From NCBI GenBank assembly GCA_040383885.1, contig JBEICQ010000087.1:1-8404 (forward strand): DNA of 8,404 nt, in the 5' to 3' direction. This document shows, one piece after another, positions 1 to 6,146 of this stretch. The translations under genes and the position numbers were made by a program. The notes under the pieces were generated by a model. That model did not search any database. It was not told the DNA's origin and saw only the letters and a list, made by a program, of their open reading frames with translations. How positions within the stretch are numbered: position 1 is the stretch's first letter; every line of letters begins with the position of its first letter. The stretch comes from JBEICQ01 sp040383885. GTDB lineage: Bacteria > Bacteroidota > Bacteroidia > UBA4408.

Positions 1-192
1 GATGCCTTAAATGAGCATTCGTAAAGTTCAAATGAATGTATCTTAACTGTGGGGCGCGGCCCAAAGATTTTTTTTAAATGGCACTTATCAGTTGAACTCA
101 GCCTTGTCGCTGCAAGATAGCCCCGCAATTGAAGCAGTGATCATCAGCACACTGCCCACATGTGATTATCGCTGCACCATGCACTTTGCGCT
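1..192. repeat. Long direct repeat, copy A (duplicated gene tail)
   Basis: This segment matches 293-485 with seven substitutions and one 1-bp indel (an extra A before the T-run in copy B), about 96% identity. From position 30 onward there are only two substitutions and the indel, about 98%. Its right edge is sharp: identity stops after GCGCT at 192 and 485. Its left edge is simply the start of the window, so the true repeat is probably longer. Read on the minus strand it contains the last eight codons and stop of the gene at 459-1532, then its downstream flank with the same 6-bp stem-loop (134-155) and GC-rich element (52-62). Five of the seven substitutions fall in the first 29 bases, inside a degenerate copy of the hairpin unit. 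I see no protein-coding function. Confidence 0.9.
166..192 (-). pseudogene. Detached 3' fragment of a T9SS sorting-domain gene
   Basis: On the minus strand 192-166 reads the codons for SAKCMVQR followed by TAA, identical to the last eight codons and stop of the intact gene at 459-1532. Identity to that gene ends abruptly at 192/193, where a palindromic repeat unit begins. The fragment therefore has no upstream coding sequence and cannot be a gene by itself. It is either a remnant of a duplicated gene whose body was lost, or a copied 3' tail. Only 27 bp are recognisable, so it is called from its match to copy B and not from coding signal. Confidence 0.6.
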
Positions 193-321
193 TTCTCTCG
201 TCCTCGTTTGTAACGAGGATGCCTTGAATGAACTTTTGTAAAGTTCAAACTCAGCTAACAAAAACATTTCTCTCGTCCTCGTTTGTAACGAGGATGCCTT
301 GAATGAACTTTTGTAAAGTTA
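192..321. repeat. 75-bp-period palindromic (REP-like) hairpin units, about 1.7 copies
   Basis: The stretch 192-245 recurs at 267-320 with an exact offset of 75 bp. Each unit holds two adjacent palindromes with unrelated arms but the same TGT loop. The first is CCTCGTT-TGT-AACGAGG (202-218 and 277-293), extendable to 10 pairs if one G-T wobble is allowed. The second is TGAACTTT-TGT-AAAGTTCA (229-247). In the second unit its 3' arm is damaged, with A at 321 where unit 1 has C. A more degenerate version of the second palindrome lies at 12-30, at the left edge of direct repeat A. The units are joined by an AC-rich spacer (246-266). Paired small palindromes between genes resemble REP/BIME elements mobilised by IS200-like (RAYT) transposases, but no such transposase is in the window. 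The assignment to that class is inference; the symmetry is directly visible. Confidence 0.75.
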
Positions 322-343
322 AAATGAATGTATCTTAACTGTG

Positions 344-368
344 GGGCGCGGCCCAAAGAATTTTTTTT
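344..368 (+). terminator. Short GC hairpin plus T-run, plus-strand terminator candidate
   Basis: GGGC-GCG-GCCC (344-354) is followed after six bases by eight T (361-368). The same arrangement occurs at 52-75 in repeat A. The stem is only 4 bp and the T-run is displaced, so termination would be weak. If active, it would block plus-strand transcription from running antisense into the T9SS gene. Confidence 0.22.
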
Positions 369-426
369 AAATGGCACTTATCAGTTGAACTCACCCTTGT
401 CGCTGCAAGATAGCCCCGCAATTGAA

Positions 427-448
427 GCAGTGATCATCAGCACACTGC
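427..448 (-). terminator. Stem-loop just downstream of the T9SS gene (weak terminator candidate)
   Basis: A 6-bp perfect stem (GCAGTG / CACTGC) with a 10-base loop lies about 10 bases past the tandem stops of the minus-strand gene at 459-1532. The same stem-loop occurs at 134-155 in direct repeat A. No U-tract follows it on the minus strand, so it is not a classical intrinsic terminator. It could be a 3' RNA-stabilising hairpin or chance. Confidence 0.3.
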
Positions 449-458
449 CCACATGTTA

Positions 459-1532
459 TTATCGCTGCACCATGCACTTTGCGCTCCGGGTTATACCCCC
501 GTTTGCATCGCACACTTCTACAAGGTATAATCCCGGGTTCAGTCCTTCGGTATTGATTTGCACCAAACTCACTCCGCTGATGTTGCAACTGTGTACCATT
601 TTGCCACTCAGGTCTGTGATGCGTACAAGCACATTTTCCGGATGGTTGTTGATAAGGCGGAACCAATTGGTTGCGGGATTTGGAAAAAACAAAGGTTCTT
701 CCTGCCTGATGTCATTTGTGAGTGCAGGCGTAAAAGAACTATAGCTTTCCAAATCTATTACTCCGCTGGCGTTATCCGCTTTCAGACTCATTACAATAGA
801 AGGTGTTCCGTTGCGATAATAGGCATAGCTTGAATAAGGAGGTGCTCCCGAAGTGGTATTAAAAAATTCCCAGTTGTTTCCGGTATTTGTTGAATCCACA
901 TACTGTGTATCCAGTTCGCTGGTGATGCTTGTCTTTATCCTGAGCACCTGAGCCGTTCCGGCCGGTGTGGTCAAATTGCCCCATGCATCGCATGTAGATG
1001 TACCCGTGATATGGTTGCTTATTTTAACGGGGTAAAATCCCGGAATGGTATAACTGTTTATCACCACTTCCCGGCGGGTAAAAGAAAAGGATTGTCCGTA
1101 GGAAAGTGGTAGCTGTATGGCTGTATTTCCTGAGGGAAAAGTGATGGTAGTTGTAGAAAAACCGCTGGACAGTGTTCCTCCAAGAACATCAAAGGAGCCG
1201 GGTGTAAGACGGTAAAAAAAGTTTGTGGAAAATCCATTTTGCGAAGTACTGATGCCCACTGTAGCTGTGGGAAAAAGAGCAGATCCGTTTACATTTTCGG
1301 GTGCCTGATACACCAGGTTGTTGCTGCTGCCGATAACCCATCCCGAAGCATAATTCCATACCTGGTTGTCTCCCGGAGGGCTGATGATCATGTTTGTAGG
1401 GCCGGCAGTATCGTTGCAGCTGACAAGGGCTTGTCCGGGCACAGGCATGTCTGCTTGTGTGATGGTAATTTGTGCCTCTGCTGCATGTGCATATATGCCC
1501 AGCAAAATCATAAGTGCAGTAAATTTTTTCAT
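459..1532 (-). CDS. Secreted T9SS type A sorting-domain protein, function unknown
   Basis: The product is 357 residues. The N-terminus MKKFTALMILLGIYAHAAEA is a Sec signal peptide, with predicted signal peptidase I cleavage at A20|Q21, leaving an N-terminal Gln. The body (about 21-275) is rich in Ser, Thr, Asn, Gly and aromatic residues, as expected of extracellular beta-sandwich folds, but I recognise no catalytic motif. Residues about 279-357 form a T9SS type A C-terminal sorting domain: FFPNPATN opening, ITDLSGKMV core strand, the GLNPGLYLVEV strand and a basic end. Such domains direct export across the outer membrane by T9SS and are usually removed, with attachment of the protein to the cell surface. 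The frame continues 15 bases upstream to a TTG, but the ATG at 1532 is preferred because it starts a standard signal peptide. The last eight codons lie in a direct repeat whose other copy is at 169-192. It is divergent from the propeller gene at 1715. The T9SS call is firm; the biochemical role is unknown. Confidence 0.9.
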   Translation of the reverse strand: MKKFTALMILLGIYAHAAEAQITITQADMPVPGQALVSCNDTAGPTNMIISPPGDNQVWNYASGWVIGSSNNLVYQAPENVNGSALFPTATVGISTSQNGFSTNFFYRLTPGSFDVLGGTLSSGFSTTTITFPSGNTAIQLPLSYGQSFSFTRREVVINSYTIPGFYPVKISNHITGTSTCDAWGNLTTPAGTAQVLRIKTSITSELDTQYVDSTNTGNNWEFFNTTSGAPPYSSYAYYRNGTPSIVMSLKADNASGVIDLESYSSFTPALTNDIRQEEPLFFPNPATNWFRLINNHPENVLVRITDLSGKMVHSCNISGVSLVQINTEGLNPGLYLVEVCDANGGITRSAKCMVQR

Positions 1533-1544
1533 GCGTTTTTTTTG

Positions 1545-1551
1545 CAAAGTA
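1545..1551 (-). promoter_or_regulatory. Weak Bacteroidota -7-like element for the T9SS gene
   Basis: On the minus strand this reads TACTTTG, one base short of the Bacteroidota TAnnTTTG consensus, and sits 12 bases before the ATG at 1532. There is no clear TTTG-type -33 box at the usual spacing. It is only a candidate. Confidence 0.22.
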
Positions 1552-1701
1552 CTTACAATATTTGCAACCCGGAAAAAAAAACGCCTTTAATTCTGCAGAG
1601 ATTTCTAATTAATCCGGAGAGTAATTTGCTTTGGAAAGTGTAAAATACCATTCAATGTTTTATTTTATTAATACTTACTTAATCACAAGCTTATTTCTTC
1701 T

Positions 1702-1709
1702 TACTTTTG
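1702..1709 (+). promoter_or_regulatory. TAnnTTTG -7 promoter element for the propeller gene
   Basis: TACTTTTG matches the Bacteroidota housekeeping -7 consensus TAnnTTTG exactly. It ends five bases before the ATG at 1715, so transcription would start within a few bases of the start codon and give a leaderless or nearly leaderless mRNA. I do not see a convincing -33 TTTG box. The element also argues against the upstream in-frame starts, since it would lie inside the coding region if they were used. Confidence 0.42.
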
Positions 1710-1714
1710 AAACC

Positions 1715-3745
1715 ATGAAACGCATCATATTTACACTTACCTTTCTTTGGATTTCACTCACTGTGAATGCTCAATGGGAGCGAAAAACGGGTGTGGAACC
1801 CGGCGAAGTAAAAGGATTTGCAAAAGTGGATACCTTACTTTTTGCCGCAACAGGCGGAGGTATTTACAAATCCTACAACAGTGGATATTCATGGCAATTA
1901 TCTTCCAACGGTCTGACGCAACTAAACATTAACTGCATACATTTTGATGGTGTGAGATTATGGGCAGGTACCGAATTCGGAGGGGTTTTCATGAGTTCCG
2001 ATACGGGAGCCACCTGGATACTCAAGCAATTTAATGGCGTAAAAACCAGCAGCATTACCTCCAATGCTACCGGGGTATATGTTACCCGCGATGGTGGCTA
2101 TATGCATCGCTCCACCGATAATGGGCAAAACTGGACCATCCTCGATGGCAGCAACGGATTGCCCACAAGCAATTGCCTCAAGGTGGTATCTTACGGAGAC
2201 ACACTTGTTCTGTTAAGTACTTTTGGTATCTCCAGAAGTACGGATGCCGGTCAAACCTGGACGCTTTCCAACAATGGTTTCCAGGAACCTCTCTATCGCA
2301 AAACGCTCGATGTTTTTGGAAATCAACTCTACTGTGCCAGCTACAACAAAATATACTGCAGCAATGATGGAGGTCTAAACTGGTCACCCCTTCCCGGCAA
2401 TGGCATCGACCCAAGTGCATCCGCCAATAGCTTTCTCATCCTGGATGGCGGAAAATACCTGTTTGCCACCAACATGGGAATTTACAGAAGTGCAGACATG
2501 GGATTAAACTGGCAATTACTTACTACGGAGTTTGGTAATTACCTGGTCGAACATTTTGGCAGAGTATTGTATGCCGGCAACCTCAACGGCTTTTTAACCA
2601 TTGCAGGATCTACGGATGAAGGTACAACCTGGAGTGCAGGCGGCAACGGTATACACAGCATGTCCATCGGAAATATCTATGCAAACAACAACCTGATTTA
2701 CACACCCCGTCATGGTGGCATGCAGGTAAGTAATAACCATGCAGATTCTTTCAGCACCAGCAATGTATTGACTGAACGCCCACGCTTTTACCCTTTCGGA
2801 AATTTGGTTTACGCCACTACCTGGAGCGGTTTGTTTGTTTCTTCAGATGCCGGCTTATCATTTTCACCCATCACCGGCGATTTGACCGACCCAAACATCA
2901 ATACCCTTTGCATTACCCCAAGCACATGGTTTGCAGGAAGCAGCACCAATGGCATCTGGCGTTCAACAAATAATGGACTCAACTGGACCTCCGCACAGGG
3001 ACTGCAAATTGGAATGCCCGTGCAATCCATTCATCCATATGGAGGTAAAATTTTCGCTGCTACCAATTACGGACTAATGGTTTCTACAGATGATGGAATC
3101 ACCTGGCAAGCAACCTCCATCACTTCAAATGTATCGGAAGTAACATCAACATCCAATGCGCTGTTGGTTACCGGGTCGGGCCTTGTAAGAAGATCTACAG
3201 ACGGAGGAGTGAACTGGACGAACATTCCGGTAGGAACAAATACAAATGCGGTATATGACCTACATGTTATCGGAAATACCATTCTGGCAGGAACACGATT
3301 TGGAGGTGTAAGAATTTCTTACGACGGAGGATTAAGCTGGGCAGGGGCAAATGAAGGATTGCAGGACACGCTTATGATCATTCAGTGCTTTGCCAATGAC
3401 AATCAGTATATGTATTTCGGAACAAGAGGTGCGGGCATCTGGCGCAGGTTGCTTTCAGATTTGAATATCATTACTCCCAGTGCTCTCTTAAAAGATGATG
3501 CAGAAACTCGTTCTTTTTATGTGTATCCGAATCCTGCAAACCAACAAATAAGTTTGAACTGCGAGGGAGCTGCATGCATCGATGGAAACATCTGTCTGTT
3601 TGATCTCACCGGCAGAATGGTGAGTTCGCAATCATTTTATGCTGGAGACAAAATCAATATCGAAAACCTTTCGCAGGGCATGTATCAATTGATCTATACC
3701 AATGCCAAGGGGGAAACACGAAGCAGCAAGCTCGTGATTGAGTAA
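1715..3745 (+). CDS. Secreted Asp-box (BNR/VPS10-like) beta-propeller protein with T9SS sorting domain
   Basis: The product is 676 residues. Residues 1-19 are a signal peptide, with predicted cleavage at A19|Q20. The body is an array of Asp-box repeats (S-x-D-x-G-x-x-W type) at residues 53, 94, 133, 175, 216, 259, 299, 376, 417, 457, 494 and 535, with a degenerate one at 339. The step is a regular 37-43 residues. A final GTRGAGIW strand near 570 lacks the box. Fourteen such blades would fit two seven-bladed propellers, as in GH74 xyloglucanases and VPS10/sortilin-type domains. Catalytic residues cannot be assigned by eye, so glycan binding, glycoside hydrolysis and pure scaffolding all remain possible. 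Residues about 601-676 form a T9SS type A sorting domain (FYVYPNPAN, FDLTGRMV, NLSQGMYQLIY, KLVIE end). The in-frame TTG at 1631 and ATG at 1655 were rejected: they would put a second hydrophobic stretch before a good signal peptide. The gene converges on mgtE with 14 bp between stops. Confidence 0.9.
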   Translation: MKRIIFTLTFLWISLTVNAQWERKTGVEPGEVKGFAKVDTLLFAATGGGIYKSYNSGYSWQLSSNGLTQLNINCIHFDGVRLWAGTEFGGVFMSSDTGATWILKQFNGVKTSSITSNATGVYVTRDGGYMHRSTDNGQNWTILDGSNGLPTSNCLKVVSYGDTLVLLSTFGISRSTDAGQTWTLSNNGFQEPLYRKTLDVFGNQLYCASYNKIYCSNDGGLNWSPLPGNGIDPSASANSFLILDGGKYLFATNMGIYRSADMGLNWQLLTTEFGNYLVEHFGRVLYAGNLNGFLTIAGSTDEGTTWSAGGNGIHSMSIGNIYANNNLIYTPRHGGMQVSNNHADSFSTSNVLTERPRFYPFGNLVYATTWSGLFVSSDAGLSFSPITGDLTDPNINTLCITPSTWFAGSSTNGIWRSTNNGLNWTSAQGLQIGMPVQSIHPYGGKIFAATNYGLMVSTDDGITWQATSITSNVSEVTSTSNALLVTGSGLVRRSTDGGVNWTNIPVGTNTNAVYDLHVIGNTILAGTRFGGVRISYDGGLSWAGANEGLQDTLMIIQCFANDNQYMYFGTRGAGIWRRLLSDLNIITPSALLKDDAETRSFYVYPNPANQQISLNCEGAACIDGNICLFDLTGRMVSSQSFYAGDKINIENLSQGMYQLIYTNAKGETRSSKLVIE

Positions 3746-3755
3746 TACATAACTT

Positions 3756-3778
3756 CTGCTCAAAGCAGGGTTCCTTTT
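3756..3778 (+). terminator. Weak hairpin at the convergent gene junction
   Basis: CTGCT-CAA-AGCAG (3756-3768) is followed by GGTTCCTTTT, 10 bases after the propeller-gene stop. It overlaps the last codons and stop of the opposing mgtE. The 5-bp stem and interrupted T-run make a weak plus-strand terminator at best. No better candidate exists in the 14-bp gap. Confidence 0.25.
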
Positions 3779-5148
3779 AGCCAGAGCATGGCGGCAGAAA
3801 AATAGATGATCAGTCCGGTTACATCCACCAGCGTTGCAATAAACGGCGCTGAGGAAACAGCCGGATCGGCTCCCATTCGCTTGATGATAAGCGGCAGCAT
3901 AGAACCTGCAAGCGATCCCCACATCACTACTCCCAGCAGTGAGGTGCCAACAGTGAGTGCAATGCCGAGCCAGTGAGGGCCATAGATATTGGTAAAAAAT
4001 GTCCACAGAAAGATTCTGAAAAAGCCAATGATACCGAGGATGATTCCCAGTGCAAGGCCGCTCACAAATTCTCTTTTCATCACCCGCCACCAGTCACGGA
4101 TGCCTATTTCACCCAATGCCATGGCCCGGATAATAAGCGAAGCCGCTTGTGAACCTGTGTTTCCGCCTGACGAGATAATCAGTGGAACAAACATGGCAAG
4201 AATCACTGCGCGGGCAATCTCATCTTCAAAAAAACTCATGGCAGAGGCAGTAAGCATTTCTCCTATGAAAAGGAGCACCAGCCAGCCGGCGCGTTTCTGT
4301 ATGAGTGTGTACACCGAGGAATCAATATAAGGTTCTTCCAGTGCTTCTGTTCCACCCATTTTCTGAATGTCTTCTGTATCTTCTTCCTCTGCAAGTCGCA
4401 ACACATCATCAATGGTGATGATGCCAAGCAACACACCTTTGGTATTAATTACCGGCAGTGCCACACGATTGTTGTTTCTAAAGACGGTGATGGCAGCCGA
4501 CTCATCATCATTCACGCTCAGCGCCACATAACGACTGTCCATCAAATCGCTCACGCTGGTTTCCGGAGACACAAACAAAAACTCCCGTATCCTGATATCA
4601 TCCAGCAAAATGCCTTCATCATCTATGATGTAAATTACATTGATGGTTTCGGAGTACTTCCCATATTTACGGATGTATTTTAATACCTGATCCACCGTCC
4701 AGTGTTTTTTTACGGCAAGGTAATCGGTAGTCATCAGGCGACCCACAGAACCTTCCGGAAAACCCAGCAGAGAAAGGGTAATGGCGCGCTCTTCGGGATC
4801 GAGCAACACAAGCAATTCTTTTACGGCAGCACCCGGCAATTCCTCCAGGAACTTGGTTCTGTCGTCAGGAGAAAGTTCGTTGAGCAGGGCTGCCATCTTC
4901 TCATAGGCAAGCGAGTGAAGTAGGTAATTCTGGAGATCAAATTCGAGAAACTTAAAAACTTCCGCTGCAATTTTGATGTCGAGCAGGCCAAACAGATTTT
5001 TCTGGCTGAGTTCATCTTCCGTTTCTTCCAGCAAGCGGCTCAACTCATCGGGCATGTAGGTTGAGAGCAACTCTTTGAGTTCAGGAATTTTTCCCTCGGT
5101 GAGCAGGCTGAATACCTGTGAAAAATCTGTATGGGTTTCGTTGCTCAT
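3760..5148 (-). CDS. mgtE: Magnesium transporter MgtE
   Basis: This 462-residue protein has the full MgtE layout. An acidic, helical N-domain (about 10-130; PDDRTKFLEELP and LDPEERA motifs) is followed by a pair of CBS domains (about 131-255, the second around NRVALPVINTKGVLLGIITIDDVL). An acidic linker helix (about 250-275) leads into a C-terminal membrane domain with about five helices (285-460). Family hallmarks are the SGGNTGSQ motif at 327-334 and DPAV...FIATLVDVTG at 428-445. D442 in the latter corresponds to the pore aspartate of Thermus MgtE. MgtE is a homodimeric inner-membrane Mg2+ channel gated by Mg2+ binding at the acidic N/CBS interface; the matching acidic residues are present here. 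It is the last gene of the run, and its ATG is preceded at short spacing by AGGAAAC, a modest Shine-Dalgarno-like stretch. Cobalt transport is a known side activity in some homologues. Confidence 0.95.
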   Translation of the reverse strand: MSNETHTDFSQVFSLLTEGKIPELKELLSTYMPDELSRLLEETEDELSQKNLFGLLDIKIAAEVFKFLEFDLQNYLLHSLAYEKMAALLNELSPDDRTKFLEELPGAAVKELLVLLDPEERAITLSLLGFPEGSVGRLMTTDYLAVKKHWTVDQVLKYIRKYGKYSETINVIYIIDDEGILLDDIRIREFLFVSPETSVSDLMDSRYVALSVNDDESAAITVFRNNNRVALPVINTKGVLLGIITIDDVLRLAEEEDTEDIQKMGGTEALEEPYIDSSVYTLIQKRAGWLVLLFIGEMLTASAMSFFEDEIARAVILAMFVPLIISSGGNTGSQAASLIIRAMALGEIGIRDWWRVMKREFVSGLALGIILGIIGFFRIFLWTFFTNIYGPHWLGIALTVGTSLLGVVMWGSLAGSMLPLIIKRMGADPAVSSAPFIATLVDVTGLIIYFSAAMLWLKGTLL

Positions 5149-5153
5149 GTTTC

Positions 5154-6146
5154 CTATTGTTTCCAGATGTATTCCATCACGGTTTGTCCAACTACTTTCA
5201 GTGTGTTTTTATCAATGATGCCAAGATTGTCGGCATGCGTGTGATGATGTCTACCATAGGTACCGGTATTGGGATCCATGTGCACAATATCTACACAGGG
5301 AATGCCTGCAATTTTATTGATGTATAGGTGATCATCGGTGGTTTCGCCTGTTTCTGCATCCACAAAAATACCTGCATACCCAAGGTCATAAGCCGTTTGC
5401 CAGAGGGCGTCTACATATGGCGCTGCATATTTCACAGAGGTTCCTTCTCTGGGGAAAATGGCAGCTTTGGCGCCCACCATGTCGAGCAGGATACCCATCC
5501 TTGCTTTGTAGCCGGGCACATGCGGGTTTTTCGCCCAGTGTTGTGTACCCAAACACCAGGTGTCCGGCATGTTGCTTCCTTCCCCTGAGGGTTGTCCGTA
5601 ATCTTCCAGATCAGTAAAAAAAATATCAATGCCTTTTTTCAATCCTGAGGCATGCATCTGCCTGGCTACTTCCAGCCAAACAGCTACACCCGAGGCTGCA
5701 TCATCTGCACCATCGATGGCCTGGTCGCGGTTTTCGGTTTCTCCATCAGCCATGGGGCGGCAATCCCAGTGAGACATCAGCAGCATGCGATCGGGATTTT
5801 GCGGTTCAATGGATGCAATGATGTTTTTTAATCTGAATGTTTTGCCATCGTAGGTTTTTACCGGTGCTTCCTGCACCATGCAGGTAAATCCATATTTCCT
5901 TAGCTGTGAAACCAGATAATCGGCGCAGGCTGCATGTGCTTTTGTGCCGGGCACTCGCGGACCAAAATCCACTTGTTTTTTGAGAAAAGCATAACAGGAA
6001 TCAGCATCAAAAGCAGGCGAGATCTGCTGATAGCGCGGCACTTGTTTCTCCTGATTTTCTTCTTCCTTATTTTTTTGACCGCAGGAAGAAAAAAGCAAAG
6101 CTGACCAGCAGCATGTCATCAGAAAAATGCTTCTAAAGTTTTTCAT
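5154..6146 (-). CDS. M28-fold lipoprotein, probable type II glutaminyl cyclase
   Basis: The product is 330 residues. Residues 1-21 are a lipoprotein signal ending FSS|C22, so it is probably membrane-anchored and faces the periplasm. The zinc-peptidase-like fold shows SHWDCRP (125-131), DGADDAASG (145-153, D149 as likely Zn ligand), FFTDLEDYG (176-184), LLDMVGA (220-226), DDH (271-273) and HHTHADN (301-307, H302 as likely Zn ligand). The order and spacing, above all LDMVGA, GTQHWA, DDH and the HT...DN end, match animal-type (type II) glutaminyl cyclases. Such enzymes convert N-terminal Gln to pyroglutamate and occur in Bacteroidota such as Porphyromonas. By hand alignment E181-D182 replaces the Glu-Glu pair of human QC. 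The alternative is an M28 aminopeptidase, but the single-zinc pattern favours cyclase. The start overlaps the cysS stop (ATGA). Signal-peptidase products in this window begin with Gln, which fits the role. Confidence 0.78.
   Translation of the reverse strand: MKNFRSIFLMTCCWSALLFSSCGQKNKEEENQEKQVPRYQQISPAFDADSCYAFLKKQVDFGPRVPGTKAHAACADYLVSQLRKYGFTCMVQEAPVKTYDGKTFRLKNIIASIEPQNPDRMLLMSHWDCRPMADGETENRDQAIDGADDAASGVAVWLEVARQMHASGLKKGIDIFFTDLEDYGQPSGEGSNMPDTWCLGTQHWAKNPHVPGYKARMGILLDMVGAKAAIFPREGTSVKYAAPYVDALWQTAYDLGYAGIFVDAETGETTDDHLYINKIAGIPCVDIVHMDPNTGTYGRHHHTHADNLGIIDKNTLKVVGQTVMEYIWKQ

Larger units (their letters stand above)
293..485. repeat. Long direct repeat, copy B (overlaps the 3' end of the T9SS gene)
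   Basis: This is the partner of 1-192, at an offset of 292-293 bp. Positions 462-485 are coding: they specify residues SAKCMVQR at the C-terminus of the minus-strand T9SS protein, followed by tandem TAA TAA stops (456-461). The rest is that gene's downstream flank and, at 293-322, part of a hairpin unit. In copy A the second stop triplet is TCA instead of TAA. The pattern fits a tandem segmental duplication or homology-driven rearrangement that captured the end of the gene. Differences are not concentrated at adenines. Confidence 0.9.
1533..1714. other. Divergent intergenic region between two secreted-protein genes
   Basis: This 182-bp AT-rich stretch separates two genes transcribed outward and must carry promoters for both. 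Apart from the promoter-like elements listed separately, I see a run of nine A at 1573-1581 and no convincing hairpin, small ORF or RNA gene. Confidence 0.6.

Noticed and set aside
192..321. CRISPR array
   Set aside because: There are fewer than two full repeat copies, no unique spacers of constant length and no cas genes; the repeats are internally paired hairpins.
192..321. Integron attC sites
   Set aside because: The stems lack the conserved GTTRRRY/RYYYAAC core arrangement and unpaired bases, and no integrase is present.
1..485. Template/variable repeat pair of a diversity-generating retroelement (a near-identical repeat at the 3' end of a secreted-protein gene)
   Set aside because: Differences between copies are few and not concentrated at adenines, most lie outside the coding part, the coding part itself is identical, and there is no reverse transcriptase in the window.
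328..744. Plus-strand ORF of 138 codons
   Set aside because: It runs antisense through the T9SS gene tail and the repeat, has no recognisable domain, and is broken by the 1-bp indel in the other repeat copy (starting at 35), so it is not under coding constraint.
1631..1714. N-terminal extension of the propeller protein from the upstream TTG
   Set aside because: It would place a second hydrophobic segment ahead of a canonical signal peptide and run through a consensus promoter element.
3632..4090. Minus-strand ORF of 152 codons at the junction of the propeller gene and mgtE
   Set aside because: It is out of frame with mgtE, which has complete family motifs across the same bases, and it extends antisense into the propeller gene; the composition (many His and Cys) looks like a shadow frame.
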